Shown: positions 55,687 to 64,000 of the stretch, piece by piece
Numbering within the stretch: the stretch's first letter is position 1
Layout: the number at the start of each line of letters is the position of its first letter
NCBI GenBank assembly: GCA_963734125.1
Contig: CAVTGB010000083.1
Location: forward strand, 1-64,000
DNA: 64,000 bases
From: DATARH01 sp963734125
GTDB lineage: Bacteria > Pseudomonadota > Alphaproteobacteria > ATCC43930 > CGMCC-115725
Reading direction: 5' to 3'
Made by a program: the position numbers and the translations under genes
The notes under the pieces: model-generated
What the model saw: the letters and a program-made list of their open reading frames with translations, nothing else
What the model was told of the DNA's origin: nothing
Databases searched by the model: none

Positions 55687-56247
55687 ATGCGTGTCATTTC
55701 GACCGAGATTGCCGAGGTAAAGGAGATAAGGCCGGTGCGCCACCGCGACCTGCGCGGTTTCTTCGCCGAAATCTGGCGCGAGGACGTACTGCGGCAGCAC
55801 GGGATCGAGGTTCTTTTTGTCCAGGAAAATCTGTCGCTGTCGGTCCATCGCGGCGTCGTGCGCGGGCTGCATTTCCAGGTTCCGCCGGAGGGGCAGGCAA
55901 AGCTCGTCCGGGTCGGCGCCGGGTCGATCCTCGACGTTGCCGTCGACATCCGCGTTGGCTCGCCCAGCTACGGACGCCATGTCGCAATCGTGCTGAATGC
56001 CGCCGAAGGCAACCAGCTGTTCGTGCCGGAAGGGTTTGCCCACGGCTTTTGCACACTCGAGCCGAACACCGAGGTCGTCTACAAGGTGAACCGCTATTAT
56101 TCGGCCGAACACGACCGCGGCCTGGCGTGGAACGACCCCGAATTGGGCATTGCCTGGCCGGTCGGCGAAACTGAGGCGCTGCTCTCGGACAAGGACCGGC
56201 GCCATCCGGTATTGGCCGCGCTGCCATCATACTACCGCTACGAATAG
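55687..56247 (+). CDS. rfbC: dTDP-4-dehydrorhamnose 3,5-epimerase
   Basis: RfbC/RmlC epimerises dTDP-4-keto-6-deoxyglucose on the path to dTDP-L-rhamnose. The 186-aa cupin shows FVQENLSLSVHRGVVRGLHF (catalytic His), QVPPEGQAKLVRVGAGSILD, LFVPEGFAHGFCTLEPNTEV and YYSAEHDRGLAWNDPELGI. ATG 55687 is preferred; longer starts exist in frame. rfbD follows 12 bp later, so they are co-transcribed. rfbA and rfbB are not in the window. Confidence 0.93.
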   Translation: MRVISTEIAEVKEIRPVRHRDLRGFFAEIWREDVLRQHGIEVLFVQENLSLSVHRGVVRGLHFQVPPEGQAKLVRVGAGSILDVAVDIRVGSPSYGRHVAIVLNAAEGNQLFVPEGFAHGFCTLEPNTEVVYKVNRYYSAEHDRGLAWNDPELGIAWPVGETEALLSDKDRRHPVLAALPSYYRYE

Positions 56248-56259
56248 GCGCAGGCCGCG

Positions 56260-57135
56260 ATGAAGCTTCTGGTGCTTGGCGGCGACGGCCAGGTCGGGTG
56301 CGAGTTGCGCCGCCTCGCCTGGCCGGCGGATTATCGCGTCACCGCTTTCGATCGCGGCGACCTCGACATCACGGTGCCGGGGGCGGTCGCCGCCACGGTG
56401 GCGCGCGAGCGCCCCGACATCGTCGTCAATGCGGCGGCCTATACCGCGGTCGACCGCGCCGAGAGCGAGCCCGAGATCGCCTGGGCTACGAATTGCACCG
56501 GCCCGGCCAACCTGGCGGCCGCCTGCCGCGAGGCCGCGATCCCGCTCGTCCACATCTCTACCGATTACGTGTTCGACGGAGAGAAGGCCGGTCCCTACAC
56601 CGAAGACGATCCGGTGCACCCCCTCGGGGTCTACGGCGCGAGCAAGGAAGCCGGCGACCGGGCGGTGCGCGGCGCACTTCCCCGCCATGTGATCCTGCGC
56701 ACCGCCTGGGTCTATAGCGCGCACGGCCACAATTTCGTCAAGACGATGCTGCGGCTGGCCGGCGAGCGCCCGCGACTGCGGGTCGTCGCCGACCAGATCG
56801 GGTCGCCGACCAGCGCCGCCGACCTCGCCGCCGCGATCGGCGCCATCGTCACCCAGCTCAATACCGGGAACAGCGCCTGGGGCACCTACAATTTCGCCGG
56901 CGGCGGAAGGGCGAGCTGGCACGGCTTTGCCGAGGCAATCTTCGAACTGGCAGCGCCGTGGCGCGGGGCCCCGCCCTTGGTCGAGGCGATCCTGACCGCC
57001 GACTACCCGACCGCGGCACGGCGGCCCAAGAATTCGGTGCTCGACTGCACCCGGATCGGCGACGCGTTCGGTATCGTGCCACGACCGTGGCGCGAGGCGC
57101 TCGCCGAGGTGATCGCCGAATTGTACGCGCGCTAA
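56260..57135 (+). CDS. rfbD: dTDP-4-dehydrorhamnose reductase
   Basis: RfbD/RmlD is the NAD(P)H-dependent last step of dTDP-L-rhamnose synthesis. The 291-aa SDR protein has VLGGDGQVGCELRRL (nucleotide-binding), VNAAAYTAVDRAESEPE, HISTDYVFDGEKAGPYTED, the catalytic YGASKEAGD (YxxxK) and RTAWVYSAHGHNFVKTML. Directly after rfbC. Rhamnose is used for lipopolysaccharide or other glycans. Convergent with the isocitrate dehydrogenase gene across a 110-bp gap (57136-57245) containing a partial copy of the intergenic repeat. Confidence 0.94.
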   Translation: MKLLVLGGDGQVGCELRRLAWPADYRVTAFDRGDLDITVPGAVAATVARERPDIVVNAAAYTAVDRAESEPEIAWATNCTGPANLAAACREAAIPLVHISTDYVFDGEKAGPYTEDDPVHPLGVYGASKEAGDRAVRGALPRHVILRTAWVYSAHGHNFVKTMLRLAGERPRLRVVADQIGSPTSAADLAAAIGAIVTQLNTGNSAWGTYNFAGGGRASWHGFAEAIFELAAPWRGAPPLVEAILTADYPTAARRPKNSVLDCTRIGDAFGIVPRPWREALAEVIAELYAR

Positions 57136-57245
57136 CCCACAGCGCCTCTAGTCTAGTCTAACTTGCAACCCCGGCGCCGGCTGGCATCCGCCGTTCGACC
57201 AATTCGGGCGCAGAAGAATGGGTCCCAGCCTGCGCTGCGACCGCG

Positions 57246-59468
<2,223 letters not shown>

Positions 59469-59520
59469 GCTTGCACCTCCGCGCGCCGCTTTCGTTTCGG
59501 CTGAGCTGATCTATTGATGA

Positions 59521-59702
59521 TTATGGCCCGTCTTGTCGCACTGACGTGGGGGCGTCGCGGCCCTCCATATCGAGGTCGTAATATTTCAGGTCGACGCCGA
59601 GATACGGCAGGATCAGCATGTTCTTGATAAAGCTCCGGATGATCCGGTCATCTCGTCGCCGTCGAGCTCGACGGCCGGGTTCGCCACCTTGATCTTCGCC
59701 AT
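59521..59702 (-). pseudogene. 5' remnant of dimeric NADP-isocitrate dehydrogenase
   Basis: On the minus strand an ATG at 59702 opens MAKIKVANPAVELDGDEMT, the hallmark start of alphaproteobacterial/eukaryotic-type dimeric Icd. One base then appears to be missing, after which the other frame gives RIIRSFIKNMLILPYLGVDL and KYYDLDMEGRD before homology fades and a TAA closes the frame at 59521. Only about 50 of the ~400 codons remain. It lies 52 bp upstream of the monomeric icd gene, same strand, so the promoter of the old gene may now drive the new one. Confidence 0.85.
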
Positions 59703-60154
59703 TGCTGTCACCCTCGCTCCAACAGCCGGCTAGTTGAGGGGCGCGACCATAAAGGCCGCCGATTGCGGAGGCAAGCCGACCGGGCAGGCCGACCGGGTCA
59801 TTTCCCCAACCTGCCGCGACAGCAGGCTCGCCTGCGCCGCAAGCACCCGGTTATTAACAGCGCCGCCGAGGTGGATTGATGAGGCTCAGTTAGCCTAAAA
59901 AAGATAGTTTTATCACCAAGTGTTTACTTGCGGTTTAAAAACTGAATCGAACGGTTGACTAAAATTCAATGGATTTCAATAGCTTGGACCAGATGCCTAT
60001 AAAATAGGCAAACCGTGGTTTGCCACCGAAAATGAGGCTCGGCACCGGTCGATACGGTGGCTTTTCCACCAACTTGTCCACCGCCACCGGGGATAGCAGC
60101 GATTGCATTGCCGAAGATCAAGACAGCTCAAGGTCTTGCATAGCGGGCCAGCGA
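59703..60154. other. Intergenic region with an AT-rich patch
   Basis: About 450 bp with no supported gene. 59880-60010 is markedly AT-rich (AAAAAAGATAGTTTTATC and neighbours), and a 12-bp direct repeat (GCCGACCGGGCA/GCCGACCGGGTC) lies near 59780-59800. It should contain the promoter of the isocitrate dehydrogenase locus. Confidence 0.4.
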
Positions 60155-60736
60155 TTATAGCAACTCGGAACGGGGCGCCCCACCAGGTCGGGTATATACC
60201 AGCGTATTCATCAGCGTGGCGACGTCGGGCACGATCTCCAGTAATCTCGGCACGAGAGGCGCGGTAAAACCATGTGTCGCGAGATGGTCGAGCAAGTCGC
60301 GCAAGGGCTTCCAATAGCCCGCGACGTCGACCAGAAAGATCGGTTTGTCATGCAACCCAAGTTGGCGCCAGGTGAGGATTTCGAAGGTCTCGTCGAGCGT
60401 GCCGATGCCGCCCGGGAGGACTGCGAACGCATCCGAGCGCTCGGCCATCAGCCGCTTGCGCTCGTGCATGCTAGGGGCGACGACGAGTTCGCTGGCACCC
60501 GGATGCGCCAGTTCGGCGCTGCGCAGCCTATCCGGGATGATCCCGACGACCCGGCCGCCGGCCGCCAACACCGCATCGGCCAACATCCCCATCAACCCGA
60601 TCCGGCCGCCGCCAAATACGAGCTCGACGCCGGCTTTCGCCAGGGCGTCGCCGAGCTCCCGCGCGGCCGCGCGGTAACGTCCGTCGTGCCCGGTGGCAGA
60701 GCCGCAATAAACGCATAGTCGGGTCACGCGCTGCAT
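60155..60736 (-). CDS. LOG family cytokinin riboside 5'-monophosphate phosphoribohydrolase
   Basis: A 193-aa LOG/TIGR00730 protein: LCVYCGSATGHDGRYRAAAR, VFGGGRIGLMGMLADAVLAA, the catalytic VLPGGIGTLDETFEILTW and a final VPRLLEIVPDVATLMN. Bacterial members cleave purine nucleoside monophosphates and occur widely outside plant pathogens, so cytokinin production should not be assumed. ATG 60736 gives MQRVTRLCVYCGS. It is the last gene of the dgcN-dgcA-glycosylase series, 26 bp after its neighbour. Confidence 0.9.
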   Translation of the reverse strand: MQRVTRLCVYCGSATGHDGRYRAAARELGDALAKAGVELVFGGGRIGLMGMLADAVLAAGGRVVGIIPDRLRSAELAHPGASELVVAPSMHERKRLMAERSDAFAVLPGGIGTLDETFEILTWRQLGLHDKPIFLVDVAGYWKPLRDLLDHLATHGFTAPLVPRLLEIVPDVATLMNTLVYTRPGGAPRSELL

Positions 60737-60762
60737 GGCCGGCTCTTCACGCTGGCGAAACC

Positions 60763-61428
60763 TCAAGCCTCTGACGCATAAAGTTCGCGTGGCAGCGTCG
60801 GGGCGGTGCGGCCGCGGGCATGCAGATAGGATTGCCAGAACAGGCACGCCGCCACCGAGCGCCAGGGCTGCCACCTGTCGCCGATGTCACGCAGTTCAGG
60901 TTCGCTCGGGCGATCGGCGAGCCCCAGACATTCCGCGACCGCAAGCTGCAGCCCGAGATCGCCGGCCGGCCAGACATCCGGCCGCCCGAGCGCGAAGATC
61001 AGATAGATCTCGGCGCTCCACCGCCCGATGCCCTTCAAGTTGATCAGGGCCGCGCGGGCGGCCGCATCCTCGGCCGCGGCGAGGCGGGCGAAATCGAACT
61101 CGCCGGTTACGACTGACCCGGCCAGGCGGCGAGCGTAATCCATCTTTTGCCGGCTGAAGCCGCAGCGGCGCAATGTCGCGTCGTCGAGCGCGAGAAACGG
61201 CGCCGGCGCCAGTGGCTCACACAGGCTCGCGAGCCGGCGGTGCATCGCCGCGGCGGCGTCGATCGAGACCTGCTGTTCGAGGATGATATGGAGGAGCGTC
61301 GCAAAGCCGTTGCGGCGGCGGCGAAAGCACGGCGGGCCGGCGCGCTCCAGAATGGCGCGAAACACCGGCTCCTCGGCGAGGGTTTCGATCCCCTCGGCGA
61401 GCCCGTGCGGCGCGTAGATCAGCCCCAT
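60763..61428 (-). CDS. DNA-3-methyladenine glycosylase II-like (HhH-GPD)
   Basis: A 221-aa base-excision repair glycosylase of the AlkA-like HhH-GPD superfamily. Conserved parts: FATLLHIILEQQVSIDAAAA, the helix-hairpin-helix LINLKGIGRWSAEIYLIFAL and the catalytic Asp in WPAGDLGLQLAVAE, then WQPWRSVAACLFWQSYLH. It removes alkylated purines. The start at 61428 overlaps the end of dgcA by 10 bp, indicating co-transcription, although no functional link to D-glutamate metabolism is apparent. Confidence 0.88.
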   Translation of the reverse strand: MGLIYAPHGLAEGIETLAEEPVFRAILERAGPPCFRRRRNGFATLLHIILEQQVSIDAAAAMHRRLASLCEPLAPAPFLALDDATLRRCGFSRQKMDYARRLAGSVVTGEFDFARLAAAEDAAARAALINLKGIGRWSAEIYLIFALGRPDVWPAGDLGLQLAVAECLGLADRPSEPELRDIGDRWQPWRSVAACLFWQSYLHARGRTAPTLPRELYASEA

Positions 61429-62411
61429 AGCGCCGGTTCGGGCGGGTAGAGCGTGCTGCCATCATAGCGCAACCCCGGCACCCGGTCGGATGCGAGCAAC
61501 AAGGGTGCGTCGAGATCGACGAACTGCGCACGCTGCGCGACCAGGATCGCCGGTGCGATCGCGAGCGAGGTGCCGATCATGCAGCCGACCATGATCTTGA
61601 AGCCGCGAGCCGCCGCCGCTTCCGCCAGAAGCAACGCCTCGGTCAGCCCGCCGGCCTTGTCGAGCTTGATGTTGACGGCGTCGTATTTGCCGAGGAGGCG
61701 GTCGAGATCGGCGCGGGTGTGACAGGATTCGTCGGCGCAGACGGGAATCGGGTGCGGCACTTGGCCAAGCGCGTCGTCGGCATCGGCCGGAAGCGGCTGC
61801 TCGATCAATTCCACCCTGTAGTCGGCCAGCTCGGGCATCACCTCACGCAAATGGCGCGGATGCCAGCCTTCGTTGGCGTCGACAATGAGCCGCGCCGCGG
61901 GGGCGGCACGATGTACCGCACGCACCCGCTCGAGGTCGCCGTCGCCGGCCAGCTTCAGCTTCAACAGCGGCCGATGACGCTGTGCCGCCGCCGCCTCCGC
62001 CATCCGCTCGGGCGTGTCGAGGCTCAGCGTGTAGGCGGTGACCAGCGGTTTTAGCGGCCCCACTCCTGCCATATCGGCGACGCGGCGGTCGTCGCGCTGG
62101 GCGTCGAGATGCCAGAACGCGGCGTCGAGCGCGTTGCGCGCCGCGCCGGGCGGCATGGCCTCTTGCAGCTCCCTGCGGTCCAAGCCGGAAAACACCGCGC
62201 TCCGCATCGCTTCGAGCGCGCGCACGACACTGTCGACGCTCTCGCCATAGCGAGGGTACGGCACGCATTCGCCGCGCCCGCGGAATTCCCCGTCGAAGAC
62301 CTCGGCGATAACCACGTCCGCGGTGGTCTTGCTGCCGCGCGAGATCGCGAACGAACCGGCCAACGGCCAAGTCCGACGGGTGACACTGAGCCGCTGCGGG
62401 TGTGGGGCCAT
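61419..62411 (-). CDS. dgcA: N-acetyl-D-glutamate racemase / dipeptide epimerase (enolase superfamily)
   Basis: A 330-aa enolase-superfamily enzyme of the muconate-lactonising group. Catalytic Lys pair region is PLLKLKLAGDGDL, metal ligands lie in IVDANEGW, LIEQPLPAD and VCADESCHT, and the second Lys is in VNIKLDKAGGLTEAL. Sequence alone fits L-Ala-D/L-Glu epimerase; the coupling to the DUF1611 gene (TGATG overlap) points to the DgcA role described for the DgcN-DgcA D-glutamate pathway, where it racemises N-acetyl-D-glutamate. Confidence 0.85.
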   Translation of the reverse strand: MAPHPQRLSVTRRTWPLAGSFAISRGSKTTADVVIAEVFDGEFRGRGECVPYPRYGESVDSVVRALEAMRSAVFSGLDRRELQEAMPPGAARNALDAAFWHLDAQRDDRRVADMAGVGPLKPLVTAYTLSLDTPERMAEAAAAQRHRPLLKLKLAGDGDLERVRAVHRAAPAARLIVDANEGWHPRHLREVMPELADYRVELIEQPLPADADDALGQVPHPIPVCADESCHTRADLDRLLGKYDAVNIKLDKAGGLTEALLLAEAAAARGFKIMVGCMIGTSLAIAPAILVAQRAQFVDLDAPLLLASDRVPGLRYDGSTLYPPEPALWG

Positions 62412-63412
62412 CAGCCCGACAGGCGATCGACGATCGCGCCGACCCCGGTGCGCACCGGGTCGATCGCGGGCAGGCCCACCGTGTCCTCGGTTCGCCGCAG
62501 GGTGTCGCGCGCCGCCGCAGCGTCGAGCGCCGCGGTATTGATGCTGACCCCGACGCAGCGAGCCGCCGGATTGGTCAGGCGCGCCGCTTCGACATTAGCC
62601 TCGATGCAGCGCTTGAGGTCGGGGAGTTTGTAGTGGGGCAGCCCGCGCATATGGGGGCGGGTCGGCTCATGGCACATGACGAGCGCATCCGGCTGGGCGC
62701 CGTGAATGAGGCTGAGCGTGACGCCCGCGTAGGAGGCGTGAAACAACGAGCCCTGGCCTTCGATCAGGTCCCAATGATCGGGGTCGTTGGCCGGGGTCAG
62801 CCACTCGACCGCGCCCGACACGAAATCGGAAACCACCGCATCGATCGAGACGCCGTCGCCGGCGATGAAGATGCCGGTCTGGCCAGTGGCGCGGAACTCG
62901 GCGTTGATCCCGCGCGCGCGCATCTCCTTTTCGAGCGCGAGCGCGGTGAACATCTTGCCGATCGAGCAATCGGTGCCGACCGTCAACAGCCGCTTCCCCG
63001 GGCGCTTTGCCCCGTTTCCGACCGCGAATTCCTGGGTTGGGTGACGCACATCGGCGATCTGGCGGCCGAGCCGCGAGGCGGCCTCGCGCAGCGCCGGGAT
63101 GTCGGTGAGGCGATGGTGGAGACCGCTGGCGAGATCCATGCCGAGCGCGAGCGCCCGCACCAGGAGCCCCTCCCAGCCTTGTCCGAGGACACCGCCGCGA
63201 TTGGTGGTGCCGACGATCACGGTCTTGACGCCGGCGGCGGCGGCCTCCTCGATTGTCATGTCGGGGAGGCCGAGATCGGCGTTGCAGCCCGGCAGGCGGA
63301 GCTGTCCGAGCGAGATTTCCGGTCGCCAGAACGCGATGCCCGCAGCCGTCTTGGCGGCGAGCTGGTCGACGGCGTCGCCGATGAACAGTAGATACGGAGT
63401 GCGCAGGCTCAC
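62411..63412 (-). CDS. dgcN: DUF1611 family D-glutamate N-acetyltransferase DgcN
   Basis: A 333-aa DUF1611 protein. It has a Rossmann-like N-terminal domain (YLLFIGDAVDQLAAKTAAG, VKTVIVGTTNRGG) and a P-loop-like C-terminal domain (LTVGTDCSIGKMFTALALEK, IEGQGSLFHASYAGV, CHEPTRPHMRGLPHY). Members next to DgcA acetylate D-glutamate with acetyl-CoA. GTG 63412 fits the family start (SLRTPYLLFIGD); longer in-frame starts upstream encode Arg/Ala-rich nonsense. First gene of the operon dgcN-dgcA-glycosylase-LOG. Confidence 0.85.
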   Translation of the reverse strand: MSLRTPYLLFIGDAVDQLAAKTAAGIAFWRPEISLGQLRLPGCNADLGLPDMTIEEAAAAGVKTVIVGTTNRGGVLGQGWEGLLVRALALGMDLASGLHHRLTDIPALREAASRLGRQIADVRHPTQEFAVGNGAKRPGKRLLTVGTDCSIGKMFTALALEKEMRARGINAEFRATGQTGIFIAGDGVSIDAVVSDFVSGAVEWLTPANDPDHWDLIEGQGSLFHASYAGVTLSLIHGAQPDALVMCHEPTRPHMRGLPHYKLPDLKRCIEANVEAARLTNPAARCVGVSINTAALDAAAARDTLRRTEDTVGLPAIDPVRTGVGAIVDRLSG

Positions 63413-63618
63413 CGCCCAACCCCTGTTGCGCGCCGACCCGCCGCTCCGCCATCGGAGGGGGCGAATGGGGCCGGCCAAGGTGCGCGATCTTAGGCAAGAG
63501 CGGCCGCGCGCGAAAGAGGCGCGAACGGTTGCTCCCGCGCCCGGCAATCGACAGACGCCGCGAAAATCGGCACAGTGCCGGCTCCCGCGAGATGACCGGG
63601 CACGAGATGACCGGGCCG

Positions 63619-63858
63619 ATGAGCAGACCCTCCGCCGCCGTCGCATTGGCGCTCGCACTCGGCGCCGCCCTCACCGCCTGCATCGAGCCGCATCCCTTCA
63701 TCATTGAGGGCGATGCAAAGTCGGTGTCGGTTACCTACACCGGCGACGTTGCGAACGCGTTGCCGCTGGCGCGCGAGCACTGCGCCCAGTTCGAGCGTGT
63801 CCCGCAGCTTGTCGATCCCGGCGTCGATACCGCAGAGTTCGACTGCGTCCACCGGTGA
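63619..63858 (+). CDS. Small putative lipoprotein
   Basis: A 79-aa exported protein from ATG 63619: MSRPSAAVALALALGAALTA followed by Cys, a lipobox (LTAC) for lipoprotein signal peptidase. The mature part is about 58 residues with AKSVSVTYTGDVANALPLAR and two further Cys. Earlier in-frame ATGs at 63592 and 63607 lie in a short direct repeat (GAGATGACCGGGC). Function unknown. Divergent from dgcN. Confidence 0.65.
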   Translation: MSRPSAAVALALALGAALTACIEPHPFIIEGDAKSVSVTYTGDVANALPLAREHCAQFERVPQLVDPGVDTAEFDCVHR

Positions 63859-63861
63859 GCT

Positions 63862-64000
63862 TCAGAACTGCACGCGCTGGGTCAGCGCGCCGTCGATGAT
63901 CAAATTGGTGCCGGTGATGAAGCTTGCCCGCGGGCTCGCGAGGAAGACAACGGCGTCGGCGACTTCCTCGGGCTTGCCCATGCGCCCCGTTGGGTTCTTC
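63862..64000 (-). CDS. Short-chain dehydrogenase/reductase, C-terminal end only
   Basis: The last 45 codons of a classical SDR oxidoreductase run in from the window edge on the minus strand: GRMGKPEEVADAVVFLASPR, ASFITGTNLIIDGALTQR and a final VQF. The pattern GRxGxPEEVAxAVxFLAS...ITGxxxxxDGG is diagnostic. Cofactor motif and catalytic triad lie outside the window. Confidence 0.9.
   Translation of the reverse strand, partial: KNPTGRMGKPEEVADAVVFLASPRASFITGTNLIIDGALTQRVQF

Overview
The window is a high-GC bacterial contig that appears to join two unrelated genomes. Bases 1 to about 7187 carry an M20 peptidase, a secreted phospholipase D-like protein, an iron-type (Fbp-like) ABC transporter truncated at its permease N-terminus, and an excisionase/integrase module. 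Nothing there is specifically alphaproteobacterial. From about 7188 to 64000 the gene content is that of an alphaproteobacterium, probably Rhodospirillales-like: split pntAA/pntAB/pntB, Irr-type Fur regulators, TrcR (DUF1013), COQ9, DUF1192 and the metK-trmB-rimP-nusA-ylxR-infB-rbfA-truB-rpsO-pnp order. The join falls where 19 nt resembling the 5' end of a tRNA-Cys meet a metK lacking its first ~24 codons, so it is most simply an assembly chimera.

Layout of the right-hand genome: 7.2-18.8 kb is the translation/transcription operon, with a hairpin plus T-tract in the rimP leader. 18.9-28.5 kb holds a phosphodiesterase, a nitronate monooxygenase-like flavoprotein, and a possible iron/peroxide locus: irr, DUF1800, DUF1501, an NHL propeller, a second irr and katG, with Irr-box-like motifs in two intergenic gaps. 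28.6-33.2 kb is mixed (DUF5996, methyltransferase, epimerase, DUF1192, trcR, a Phd/PIN toxin-antitoxin pair). 33.3-43.2 kb holds an adenylate cyclase, a MetE-like barrel, an acyl-CoA ligase, ubiX, purE, coq9, def and rpsU. 44-47 kb encodes proton-translocating transhydrogenase and 47.3-48.7 kb an ECF sigma/anti-sigma pair. 48.8-50.1 kb is a graveyard of OprB porin and TolC/NodT remnants. 51.4-52.7 kb is a less GC-rich island with a PRPP-binding phosphoribosyltransferase and an unknown partner. 54-57 kb carries nudC and the dTDP-rhamnose genes rfbC and rfbD. 57.2-59.7 kb has monomeric NADP-isocitrate dehydrogenase beside a dead fragment of the unrelated dimeric icd. 60.1-63.4 kb is a compact operon (dgcN, dgcA, AlkA-like glycosylase, LOG).

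Two genome-wide patterns matter for reading the annotation. First, many right-hand genes (nusA, irr2, katG twice, an epimerase, DUF1192 twice, trcR twice, def, a RelE-like toxin) are each interrupted by one extra base, never by a missing base. The four best-anchored insertions lie inside GAGTC or GACTC, i.e. GANTC, the CcrM methylation motif. These look like sequencing errors rather than dead genes, and I annotate them as frame-corrected genes. Second, palindromic repeats with a shared GC-rich core occur between genes and, in frame, inside truB and the adenylate cyclase gene.

No rRNA, complete tRNA, CRISPR array or intact insertion sequence was seen.
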